From contig JADZCC010000004.1 in NCBI GenBank assembly GCA_020851785.1, positions 53,161 through 117,160 of the forward strand: 64,000 nucleotides of DNA. Direction: 5' to 3'. The stretch is from Anaerolineales bacterium (GTDB lineage Bacteria > Chloroflexota > Anaerolineae > Anaerolineales > Villigracilaceae). The position numbers were made by a program, and so were the translations under genes. Below are positions 49,113 to 57,820 of this stretch, piece after piece (position 1 is the stretch's first letter; each line of letters starts with the position of its first letter). The notes beneath the pieces are model-generated. The model was given only the letters and a program-made list of their open reading frames with translations. It did no database searches and was not told the origin of the DNA.

Positions 49113-52100
49113 ATGGCCAGCGTCTCGCGTATGGAACGCCCCGAACTGTGGGATTGGCGCCGCTTGGCCAGCCTGGGGGAACAACTGCGCAATGAAAACT
49201 CACTGCTCGCGCAACGCGACCGGATCATTGCAATGGCCAACCATCTGCTCAAAGGCAAGGCCGAGGTCTGGCTCAATGAAAGCGTCTTCCGCCTGCCAGA
49301 TTGGAATGCAGAGCCGATCTTTCCCGCCGCGCCAACCTTAGAGGGGATGAAGCAGGCCGTTCAAACGCGCAAACCATACGTTCAAAATAAAACCCAGCGG
49401 ACGAAAACCAAAATCGCTTCGCCCCGGACCGTAGCCGCGATCCTGCTCGAAGATCAGGGGTTTACGCTGGGAGCTTTACAAATTACCCGCGCCAAAGGGC
49501 CGGCCTTTTCCGCCGAAGAATTGAATCTGCTTAAGAGCGTTTCGCAAATTGTCGCCACCGGGCTGTATGCCGCACATCGCGCCGAAGTGGAACAATTTCG
49601 CTTGCGCCAGATTAACCTGGTTCGAGACGTAAGCGCCCAAATTGCCAATGTATTAAGTGTGGACGAACTGGCCCGACGCGTTACCAAATTAATTCAAACC
49701 ACCTTTAATTTTTATTATGTCGCCATCTTTACCTTAACCCCCAATGCCGAAATGCTTCGCTTTCGCTCCAGCGCCTTTGCGCCGCGCAAAGGTAGAAAAA
49801 AGGCCGCCGTGGCTTTGGAAGTAGGCGTTGGGCAGGGGTTAATTGGCGAAGCCGTGCAAACCGGCAAACAGGTCGTCTGCGACGACGTGAACGCCGACTC
49901 GCGCTACCGTTTTATCGATAGCTTGCCTGAGACAAAGTCTGAAGCGGTTATTCCACTTAAAGTAGAAGACCGCGTGCTGGGCGTGTTGGATGTGCAAAGC
50001 AACCAATCCCACGCCTTTCACCCCAACGACCTGCTGATCCTCAACGCCCTCGCGGATAACATCGCCCGTGCCGTGGAAGGCGCCCGGCTTTACAGCAACC
50101 TGCGCCGTCGCGCCGACCAAATGACGCTGGTTTCAGAAGTCAGCAAAAGCGTCACTTCCACTTTGAACTTGTCTGAAATCATGCGCGAAGCGGCCAACCT
50201 AATTCATCATCAATTCAATTATCCGCATGTTTCGCTTTTTACCGTTCATCCCAACCGCCGAATTATTGCCTACGAAGCCGGGAGCGGCCGGCGCAGTAAA
50301 AAACTGGAAGGCTATACCATTTCGCTCGATTCTCCCAACGGCATCATGGCCTGGACGGCGCGGCTGGGCAAAACCTTGCTGGTGAACGACGTGACCAAAG
50401 ACGAGCGCTACGTCCCTTCGCCGCTTCCGCCGAAGAACATCCGCTCCGAATTATGCGTGCCATTAACCTATAACGAAAAAGTCGTCGGCTTGCTGGACGT
50501 GCAATCCGATAAAGCCAACGCCTTTACGCAGGACGATCAGGTGATGTTTGAGGCGGTGGCGGATACCATTGCGGCGGCCATTCGTAACGCCGAGCTATAC
50601 CGCTCCGAGCGCTGGCGCAGGCAAACCGCCGACGGCTTACGAGATGTGGCGGGTTTAATCTCCACCAACGCAGGCGTGGAAGAAGTGCTGGAAGCGATCC
50701 TCGCGGAATTGAACCGAAGCCTGCCGATTGACATCTCCGCCATCTGGCTTTTGGAAGACGATCAACTGTGCCTTTCGGCGGTGCGCGGCGTAGACCCCGA
50801 AGCGCTGGAAAATGTTTGCATTACCGAACCCGCTTCCACGTACGCGATGGCCGAAGCCCTGCTGACAGATTTGCCGATCATTCGCCGCCCGGAAGAGCCG
50901 ATGTGGCCCTCCGGCCTATCCGCCGGCTATGATGAAAATTATTCATCCATTGCCGCGCCTTTGCGCGTGGGGGATCGCTCATTAGGCCTGTTGACGTTGG
51001 CGCATCATACTTCGGGAAGGTATGGTCACGAAGCCCAGGCCCTCACCACCACCTTTGCCAGCTACGCGGCCGTGGCCATTGAAAACGCCCGCCTGTTTGA
51101 TTCGGCGCAAGAGCAGGCCTACGCTTCGGCCGCGTTATTGCAAGTGGCGCAAGCCGTGGTCAGTTTGAGCGACCTGAACGAAATTCTGGGAACCATCATC
51201 CGCATCCTGCCCATTTTGGTGGGCGTACGACGCGTGGCCCTATATCGTTGGGATGCGGAGCGCGAAACCTTTACGCCTTCCCAGGAATTTGGCTTTTCAG
51301 AGGAAGAAGAACTGATCTTTACTGAAAGTGAATTCAAGCCAAATGAATTTCCACTGCTGGGATTTGCCCGCAATGAGAATCGGATTGTCGTGCAACCGGC
51401 CATGTCTGAAGCGGGGATTTCAGCCTGGTTGCAGATTCAACCTTCGGCGGAGCATGAAGCGCACGACATTATCACGGCTGAGCGGCTGTTAATGGCCGTC
51501 CCGCTTTCCATCAAAAACGATTTGTTTGGCGTGATGTTAATCGAAGAAGCGGACCGCGCGCGACGCTTTCGCAACCGACGGTTGGAAATCATCACCGGCA
51601 TCGCACAACAAGTCGCGCTGGCGATTCAAAATGATTTACTGCAACAGGAAATGGTTTCGCGCGAACGCCTTGAAACGGAAGTTCAACTGGCGCGCCAAAT
51701 TCAGCAGACCTTCATCCCCAGCAAACTGCCCACGCACCCCGCCTGGCAAATTGCGGCGCGCTGGCGCACAGCCCGGCAGGTGGGCGGCGATTTTTACGAT
51801 GTGATTGAATTGGAGAACGGCAAACTGGGTTTGTTCATTGCGGACGTGGCGGATAAAGGCATGCCTGCCGCGCTCTTTATGGCGTTGACGCGCACGCTGA
51901 TTCGCGCGGCGGTAAAGGAGACGGATTCTCCGGCGGAAGTTTTGAGTCGTGTGAACGAACAACTTTTGCCCGATACGCAACAAGGCATGTTTGTGACGGC
52001 GATCTATGGCGAGTTGGATTTGGCCAGCGGCGAATTTACGTACGTCAACGCCGGTCACAATCCGCCGTTTTGGATTAAGCCCAACGGCGCAGTTGAAAAG

Positions 52101-52394
52101 CTGACGCGCACGGCCGTCGCTTTGGGCGTGATGGAACAACCTTTGATGAAGCAAAAAAGCATTGTCCTGGACGTGGACGATTTGCTTTTGCTCTACACCG
52201 ACGGCGTGACTGAATCTTTTTCGCCGGATGGCGAATTGTTCGGCGAAGAACGCCTGCTGGCCGCTTTGCAGAATCAACATGCCCAAACTGCGGAAGAAGT
52301 GGTTGGCGCGGTTGAAGCCTGCCTCAATAACTTCTCCGACCCGCTCCCTCCCGCCGACGATTTGACGATGCTGGCGCTGAAGCGGAAGGCGTGA
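49113..52394 (+). CDS. Multi-GAF sensor with C-terminal SpoIIE/PP2C phosphatase (RsbU-like)
   Basis: 1093 residues. Four to five GAF-like units (about 20-150, 185-330, 345-500, 520-670, 685-850) with repeating EVGVGQGLIGEAVQTGKQVVCDDV- and SELCVPLTYNEKVVGLLDVQSDKANAF-type motifs. A short coiled coil (QEMVSRERLETEVQLARQIQQTFIP) leads to a SpoIIE phosphatase (870-1090): VGGDFYDVIELENGKLGLFIADVADKGMPAALFMA and LLLLYTDGVTESFSPDGELFG hold the metal-binding aspartates. It dephosphorylates the STAS antagonist. No membrane segment, so the signals are cytoplasmic. Downstream terminator region is 8 bp from upp. Confidence 0.93.
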   Translation: MASVSRMERPELWDWRRLASLGEQLRNENSLLAQRDRIIAMANHLLKGKAEVWLNESVFRLPDWNAEPIFPAAPTLEGMKQAVQTRKPYVQNKTQRTKTKIASPRTVAAILLEDQGFTLGALQITRAKGPAFSAEELNLLKSVSQIVATGLYAAHRAEVEQFRLRQINLVRDVSAQIANVLSVDELARRVTKLIQTTFNFYYVAIFTLTPNAEMLRFRSSAFAPRKGRKKAAVALEVGVGQGLIGEAVQTGKQVVCDDVNADSRYRFIDSLPETKSEAVIPLKVEDRVLGVLDVQSNQSHAFHPNDLLILNALADNIARAVEGARLYSNLRRRADQMTLVSEVSKSVTSTLNLSEIMREAANLIHHQFNYPHVSLFTVHPNRRIIAYEAGSGRRSKKLEGYTISLDSPNGIMAWTARLGKTLLVNDVTKDERYVPSPLPPKNIRSELCVPLTYNEKVVGLLDVQSDKANAFTQDDQVMFEAVADTIAAAIRNAELYRSERWRRQTADGLRDVAGLISTNAGVEEVLEAILAELNRSLPIDISAIWLLEDDQLCLSAVRGVDPEALENVCITEPASTYAMAEALLTDLPIIRRPEEPMWPSGLSAGYDENYSSIAAPLRVGDRSLGLLTLAHHTSGRYGHEAQALTTTFASYAAVAIENARLFDSAQEQAYASAALLQVAQAVVSLSDLNEILGTIIRILPILVGVRRVALYRWDAERETFTPSQEFGFSEEEELIFTESEFKPNEFPLLGFARNENRIVVQPAMSEAGISAWLQIQPSAEHEAHDIITAERLLMAVPLSIKNDLFGVMLIEEADRARRFRNRRLEIITGIAQQVALAIQNDLLQQEMVSRERLETEVQLARQIQQTFIPSKLPTHPAWQIAARWRTARQVGGDFYDVIELENGKLGLFIADVADKGMPAALFMALTRTLIRAAVKETDSPAEVLSRVNEQLLPDTQQGMFVTAIYGELDLASGEFTYVNAGHNPPFWIKPNGAVEKLTRTAVALGVMEQPLMKQKSIVLDVDDLLLLYTDGVTESFSPDGELFGEERLLAALQNQHAQTAEEVVGAVEACLNNFSDPLPPADDLTMLALKRKA

Positions 52395-52402
52395 AGGGAA
52401 AA

Positions 52403-53029
52403 TTACCCCGTGCCAAATTGCCGATCTCCGGCGTCGCCGAGGCCGGGCACAATGTAGGCCCGTTCGTTGAGGCGTTCGTCAATTGCGGCGGTGTAAATAT
52501 CAATATCGGGGTGGGCGGTTTGCATGGCTTGAATGCCTTCGGGCGCGGCGATCAGCCCAATATATTTAATCTTCTTCACGCCCCAGCGTTTGAGCACGTC
52601 GGCGGTGGCCACGGCCGAGCCGCCCGTGGCCAGCATGGGGTCTAAAATCAAGCAGATCGAAACGCGCGGATCAACGGGGAGTTTGTTGTAATATTCCACG
52701 GGTTTGAGCGTGTGTTCGTCGCGGTACAGCCCAATATGCCAGACTTCCGCGCTGGGCATCAACTCCCAAATTCCTTCCACCATGCCCAGCCCGGCGCGCA
52801 AAACCGGAATCAGCCCAATCTTTTCATTAATTTGATACGCGGTCATTTTGGTCAGCGGCGTTTCAATTTCAATCGGCGCAAGCTGTAAATCGGCAGTGGC
52901 TTCGTAGGCCAGCAGGCAAGTCAGTTCGCGCACCAGTTCCCGAAAATTTCTCGGGTCTGTGTCTTTCGCTCTTAAACGGGATAGTTTGTGCGCCACCAGG
53001 GGATGTTTCGATGCGTAAACGTTGGACAT
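52403..53029 (-). CDS. upp: Uracil phosphoribosyltransferase
   Basis: 208 residues. Converts uracil and PRPP to UMP. PRPP loop in [20 protein letters not shown], uracil-binding end in [17 protein letters not shown], and [17 protein letters not shown] are the signatures. CTGGAGGAAGC lies before the ATG. Convergent with the SpoIIE gene with 8 bp between, and divergent from the acyl-CoA synthetase. TATAAT on the minus strand (53061-53056) is its likely -10. Confidence 0.96.
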   Translation of the reverse strand: MSNVYASKHPLVAHKLSRLRAKDTDPRNFRELVRELTCLLAYEATADLQLAPIEIETPLTKMTAYQINEKIGLIPVLRAGLGMVEGIWELMPSAEVWHIGLYRDEHTLKPVEYYNKLPVDPRVSICLILDPMLATGGSAVATADVLKRWGVKKIKYIGLIAAPEGIQAMQTAHPDIDIYTAAIDERLNERAYIVPGLGDAGDRQFGTG

Positions 53030-53106
53030 GCTTCCTCCAGAAAAATAGTTGACTGATTATAGCCGCGAAGCGGTAGAATAAATATATTCACTTTAAGGAG
53101 TAGCTC

Positions 53107-55065
53107 ATGGACGAACAGTTTTCTTTTGGCGGAAAAATTGTCTGGAAACCCACTGCGGAATATGTCGAGCAGGCCAACCTCACGGCCTTTATGCGCGCCC
53201 ATCACATTCAGGATTTTGCAGAACTCATGCAAAAATCCACGCGCGACGTGGCCTGGTTTACAGAATCTGTTTTAAAATTTCTGAACATTCAATGCTATGA
53301 ACCATATTCCAAAGTCCTCGACCTTTCCAACGGCATCCAATTTCCCCACTGGTGCGTGGATGCGAAAATGAACATCGTCCATAACTGTTTGGATAAATGG
53401 CAAAGCGCGGAAATTCGCACGCAGAACGCAATTTGTTTTGAGGGGGAGGAGGGAGTTGTAAGAAACCTGACCTATGAGCAACTTTATCAGGAAGTCAATA
53501 AAACGGCCAACGCGCTTCGTTCGCTCGGTTTGGGCAAAGGCGACGCGATTGGGATTTTCATGCCGATGACTCCTGAAATTGTGATTGCCCTGCTGGCGAT
53601 TGCAAAAATTGGCGGCGTCATCCTCCCGTTATTTTCCGGTTATGGCGCGGGCGCGATCGCTTCCCGCATGAACGACGCCGAAGCCAAAGCGCTCTTCGCC
53701 TGCGATGGCGCGTTTCGGCGCGGCAAAGCGGTGGAGATGAAATCCGTTGCCGATGAAGCGGCGGAACAAATCCCAACCCTGCAACACATGATCGTCTTCC
53801 AGCGCACAGGCCAAACGGTGAACATGCAGACGGGGCGCGACCATGCTTGGGCAGACCTGATCGCGCCCCAGCCGGATTCTGCTCCGACAGAAATCACCTC
53901 CGCTGAAGACCCGCTGATGATCATTTACACCTCCGGCACAACCGGCAAACCCAAAGGCGCGCTTCATACCCATTGTGGATTCCCAATCAAAGCCGCGCAA
54001 GATATGGCCTTCGGGACGGATGTGCATCGCGGCGACGTGATTTATTGGATGACTGACATGGGTTGGATGATGGGCCCCTGGCTGGCGTTTGGCGCGCTTC
54101 TACTGGGCGCGACCCTGTTCATCTATGACGGCGCGCCGGATTTTCCCGCGCCCAACCGTTTGTGGGAATTGGTGGAGAAGCATAAGATTAATCAATTGGG
54201 CGTTTCGCCAACGCTAATCCGCTCCTTGATTCCGCATGGAGAGGAACAGTTCAAAAAACATGATTTGTCGTCGCTGAAATGTTTTGGCTCTACCGGCGAA
54301 CCGTGGAATCCCGACCCGTGGATGTGGTTGTTTGAAAAAGTGGGCGAAAGCAAACGGCCGATTATTAATTACTCCGGCGGCACGGAAATTTCCGGCGGAA
54401 TTGTGATGGGCAATCCGCTCCTGCCGTTGAAACCGTGCGCCTTCTCCGCGCCCTGCCCGGGGATGGATGTGGACGTGGTGGACGAAAACGGCCAGCCGAT
54501 TCGCAATGCGGTCGGCGAGTTGATCATTAAATCTCCGTGGATTGGGATGACGCGCGGCTTTTGGAAGGATAACCAAAGATATTTGGATGCGTATTGGTCG
54601 CGTTGGGAAAACGTTTGGGTGCATGGCGATTTTGCGGCGATTGACAACGACGGGCTTTGGTATATTTTGGGCCGTTCAGACGATACGATCAAAATTGCGG
54701 GAAAACGTTTGGGCCCGGCCGAGGTTGAATCTATTTTGGTGCGGCATGACGATATTGTCGAAGCCGCGGCGATTGGGATTCCGCACGCTGTCAAAGGGAG
54801 CGAACTGATCCTTTTTGCAGTGACCCGGCCCGGAGTGGAAAGAAGCGTGGCGCTTCGTCAGGAATTGAGCAAAATGGTCATCTCCGAAATGGGCAAGCCG
54901 CTCGCGCCAAAAGAAATTATCTTCGTCGCCGATTTGCCGAAAACGCGCAACGCCAAGGTGATGCGCCGCATGATTCGCGCCGCGTATTTAGGCCTGCCAT
55001 TGGGCGACACTTCTTCGCTGGTCAACCCGCAGGCGGTGGAAGAAATTCAAAAGGCGAAGGCGTAA
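53107..55065 (+). CDS. AMP-forming acyl-CoA synthetase (acetyl-CoA synthetase-like)
   Basis: 652 residues. Adenylating enzyme. P-loop-type motif IYTSGTTGKPKGALHTHCG (about 278-296), GSTGEPWNPDPWMW and YSGGTEISGGI (acyl-binding), GKRLGPAEVESILVRHD (hinge) and the catalytic lysine in LPKTRNAKVMRRMIR. N-terminal ACAS_N segment VAWFTESVLKFLNIQCYEPYSKVLDL indicates acetyl/propionyl-CoA synthetase relatives, but the N-terminus is diverged, so the acyl group is uncertain. AAGGAG lies 6 nt upstream of the ATG. First of three tightly packed genes. Confidence 0.92.
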   Translation: MDEQFSFGGKIVWKPTAEYVEQANLTAFMRAHHIQDFAELMQKSTRDVAWFTESVLKFLNIQCYEPYSKVLDLSNGIQFPHWCVDAKMNIVHNCLDKWQSAEIRTQNAICFEGEEGVVRNLTYEQLYQEVNKTANALRSLGLGKGDAIGIFMPMTPEIVIALLAIAKIGGVILPLFSGYGAGAIASRMNDAEAKALFACDGAFRRGKAVEMKSVADEAAEQIPTLQHMIVFQRTGQTVNMQTGRDHAWADLIAPQPDSAPTEITSAEDPLMIIYTSGTTGKPKGALHTHCGFPIKAAQDMAFGTDVHRGDVIYWMTDMGWMMGPWLAFGALLLGATLFIYDGAPDFPAPNRLWELVEKHKINQLGVSPTLIRSLIPHGEEQFKKHDLSSLKCFGSTGEPWNPDPWMWLFEKVGESKRPIINYSGGTEISGGIVMGNPLLPLKPCAFSAPCPGMDVDVVDENGQPIRNAVGELIIKSPWIGMTRGFWKDNQRYLDAYWSRWENVWVHGDFAAIDNDGLWYILGRSDDTIKIAGKRLGPAEVESILVRHDDIVEAAAIGIPHAVKGSELILFAVTRPGVERSVALRQELSKMVISEMGKPLAPKEIIFVADLPKTRNAKVMRRMIRAAYLGLPLGDTSSLVNPQAVEEIQKAKA

Positions 55066-55066
55066 G

Positions 55067-55708
55067 ATGTCCCGGACCTGTTGCCAAATCACAGACGCAC
55101 AATTTGACGAAGGCGTGGCTAAACAAAATTTGAAAGATTATCTTTCGCGCGGGCCAGCCAAACATACAAAATTAATTTTGCAGGCGGTTCGTTCGTTGCG
55201 CTTGAAAAACGCAAGTTTGTTGGATGTCGGCGGCGGCATTGGAATCATCCATCACGAATTGATGCAGGATGTGGTGGAGCGCGCCGTGCATGTGGACGCT
55301 TCGTCCGCTTATTTGAAGATCGCCAAGGAAGAATCGGCAAAGCGTGGCGCGGCGGATGCGGTGCAGTTTATCCATGCGGATTTTACGGATGTTGAAACTG
55401 AAATTGAGGAAGTGGATATTGTCACGTTGGATCGGGTGGTCTGTTGTTATCCTGATTTTCAACGCCTGCTGACTGCGGCGGGCCGGCATGGGCGTCGCGC
55501 CCTAGCGCTGACCTATCCGCAAGAGACCTGGTATTTCAAGGCGGTTTCAAGGCTGGCCAACTTCGTTCAGCGCTTACGCAAGGACCCGTTTCGGGTGTTT
55601 ATTCACCCCGTCGCTCAAATGGAAAGTTTACTGCGTGAGCTGGGCTTCGCGCGCACGCAAACCAAAAGAATATTTTTATGGGAAATGTCCTTGTATGAGA
55701 AAAAATAA
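55067..55708 (+). CDS. Class I SAM-dependent methyltransferase
   Basis: 213 residues. Motif I SLLDVGGGIGIIHHELM (about 49-65) and AVHVDASSAYLKIAKEES follow the rules. VDIVTLDRVVCCYPDFQRLLTAAG resembles BchM/ChlM-like magnesium-protoporphyrin O-methyltransferases and related Methyltransf proteins, but no chlorophyll genes are near, so the substrate is unassigned. Cys pair at residues 5-6 (RTCCQ). The start lies 1 bp after the previous stop, with AAGGCG upstream. The next gene begins immediately (TAAATG). Confidence 0.85.
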   Translation: MSRTCCQITDAQFDEGVAKQNLKDYLSRGPAKHTKLILQAVRSLRLKNASLLDVGGGIGIIHHELMQDVVERAVHVDASSAYLKIAKEESAKRGAADAVQFIHADFTDVETEIEEVDIVTLDRVVCCYPDFQRLLTAAGRHGRRALALTYPQETWYFKAVSRLANFVQRLRKDPFRVFIHPVAQMESLLRELGFARTQTKRIFLWEMSLYEKK

Positions 55709-57712
55709 ATGGTCATGAAGAAACACTTTGTTCCGTTGTTGTTTTTGACTCTGATTTCTGCTCTCGCTTATTTGCCGCATGTGTTTCAGTTCGGCTATTT
55801 TCGCGATGATTGGTATTTGATGTACGCGGCTAATGCCATTGGGCGGGATGTGTTTCAGCAAATTTATGCGATTGATCGCCCGCTCCGCGCTGGGCTGATG
55901 TCGGTTGCGTATCTGTTCTTTGGCTTAAACCCGCTCTACTACAACCTCGCGGCTTATCTATTTCGCTTGCTGGGCGGCTTTTCGTTTTTTTGGAGTTTGC
56001 AAATGGTTTGGCCGCGTCAGCGCAACGCCAATTTACTGGCCGCGGTTTTGTTCTTGATCTTTCCGGGCTTTCTTTCCACGCCGAACGCCATTGATTATCA
56101 GGCGCAACAGTTCAGCCTGGGGCTGGCGCTGGCTTCAATCGCATTAAGCCTGGCCGCGCTCCGCGCACAAGACCGGCGCTGGCTGGCGCTGGCTTGGCTG
56201 GTCGTGGGCGGCGCAACCTTTTATTACCTTGGGCTGGTGGAATACTTTTTAGGGCTGGAGGTTCTACGGCTGGCGCTGATTTTTGTGGACTCGCGTTCAA
56301 GCCTGGATTCGTTCTGGCAAACCTGCCGCAAGGCTTTGGTCAATTGGCTTCCTTTTTCGTTGGGAGCGCTTTCCTTTTTCATCTGGCGCTTTTTTATTTT
56401 CGATTCCGAACGTAAGGCCACCGATTTGGGCGCACAAGTTGGAAGATTGCTTCAGTCGCCACTTTTGGTTTCAGTGCAGTGGCTGAAGGCTTTGATTAAA
56501 GATGTTTTTGAAGTGACGCTTTTGGCCTGGTGGGAGCCTTTGTTTGGCTTGTGGAATATGTCCCTGCGCCTGCGCGAGACTTTACTGATCGGGCTGATCG
56601 CCGCGCTGGCGATTCTATTGACGACGCTGGCGCTTCGAAGCGAAATGCCCGAAGAGGACGTGGAGCGAATCGGCAGTTGGTGGTCTGAGGCGTTTGGCGT
56701 TGGCTTGCTGGTCACAGTGGCTGGATTTTTGCCGGTGATCCTTTCCAACCGTGACGCAGATTTTGAAGGGCTTTCGCGGTATATGTTGGCCAGTTCGGCG
56801 GGCGCGGCAATTTTGACGGCGGCCCTGTTGAATCAGTTTCGCGTGCGGCGGGCCTATGTCTTGGCGGCCTGTCTTTTGATTACGGCTTCAACGCTCACGC
56901 ATTATCTAAACGGAATGCTCTGGGCGAAGTCTTCGCAACAGATGCGCGAATTTTGGTGGCAGGTGAGTTGGCGCATTCCGCAGTTAAAGCCTGGCGCCAC
57001 GCTGGTAGTGAATTATTCACACATGCCGGTGGAAGAGGATTATTTTATTTGGGGCCCAGCCAATTTGATCTATGCTCCGCAGAGCAAAAATCCGCAACGG
57101 GTGGAGCCTGAACTCTGGGGGCTAGTCTTAACCTCGGAGAACGCCAGCTCCATTTTGGAGCGCGCTGAGCCGAAATATGTCAATCGGCGCTCGATGATTA
57201 CCTATTTGGGCTATGACAACGTTTTAGTCTTAACCCAGCCGACGCTCGCTTCCTGCGTTCAGGCGCTGGATGGACGACTTCCAATCACTTCCACTTATGA
57301 GCAGGCGGATATTCGAGAAATTGCCAAAGAGTCTAACTTGGATGACGTTATTTTGAACTCGAAGACGTCCGCGCGCCCGCCTGAGGTTGTCTTTGGTCCC
57401 GAACCAGATCACACCTGGTGTTATTACTATCAAACCGCTTCGCTGGCTTTGCAAAATGGAGACTTTGAAACCGTCCTGAATTTGAGGCGTGAGGCGGAAC
57501 ATGCCGGTTTTGCGGCTCAAGACTCGGCGGAGTGGGTTCCGTTTTTACAGGCGGCCATTTTATCGAAAAATTATGCTGAAGCAGACGAGTTGACGCGCCG
57601 GATCAAGAAAGACTCGTCCGTTCAAACGCAGGTCTGCGCGATTTTACAAACGCTCCCAAACTTGGAGCCGGAGATGAAAACTTATATTCAAAGCGCGCTT
57701 TGCGTAAAATAA
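55709..57712 (+). CDS. Polytopic membrane protein, GT-C glycosyltransferase-like
   Basis: 667 residues with about ten to eleven spans in the first 440 and a soluble C-terminal part of about 220. The first external loop FQFGYFRDDWYLMYAAN carries the Asp pair typical of GT-C and oligosaccharide-transferase-like proteins, followed by DRPLRAGLMSVAYLFFGLNPLYYNL. Predicted lipid-linked sugar transfer outside the membrane; family not firmly assigned. The C-terminal region is helical (tetratricopeptide-like TASLALQNGDFETVLNLRREAEHAG). In a transcript with the acyl-CoA synthetase and methyltransferase. A terminator follows. Confidence 0.8.
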   Translation: MVMKKHFVPLLFLTLISALAYLPHVFQFGYFRDDWYLMYAANAIGRDVFQQIYAIDRPLRAGLMSVAYLFFGLNPLYYNLAAYLFRLLGGFSFFWSLQMVWPRQRNANLLAAVLFLIFPGFLSTPNAIDYQAQQFSLGLALASIALSLAALRAQDRRWLALAWLVVGGATFYYLGLVEYFLGLEVLRLALIFVDSRSSLDSFWQTCRKALVNWLPFSLGALSFFIWRFFIFDSERKATDLGAQVGRLLQSPLLVSVQWLKALIKDVFEVTLLAWWEPLFGLWNMSLRLRETLLIGLIAALAILLTTLALRSEMPEEDVERIGSWWSEAFGVGLLVTVAGFLPVILSNRDADFEGLSRYMLASSAGAAILTAALLNQFRVRRAYVLAACLLITASTLTHYLNGMLWAKSSQQMREFWWQVSWRIPQLKPGATLVVNYSHMPVEEDYFIWGPANLIYAPQSKNPQRVEPELWGLVLTSENASSILERAEPKYVNRRSMITYLGYDNVLVLTQPTLASCVQALDGRLPITSTYEQADIREIAKESNLDDVILNSKTSARPPEVVFGPEPDHTWCYYYQTASLALQNGDFETVLNLRREAEHAGFAAQDSAEWVPFLQAAILSKNYAEADELTRRIKKDSSVQTQVCAILQTLPNLEPEMKTYIQSALCVK

Positions 57713-57736
57713 AAATCACAAAGCGTAAATCGGAGC

Positions 57737-57783
57737 TTGTCCCTGCGGATTCTTTCCCAAACGCAGGGGCAATTTTCTTTTAT
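57737..57783 (+). terminator. Terminator after the GT-C-like gene
   Basis: TTGTCCCTGCG (57737-57747) pairs with CGCAGGGGCAA (57762-57772), followed by TTTTCTTTT. TATAAT for the next gene (57781-57786) begins right at the end of the T-run. Confidence 0.75.
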
Positions 57784-57820
57784 AATCATGGGGTGCGTTT
57801 TTGCAAGCAAAGGAGACTGA

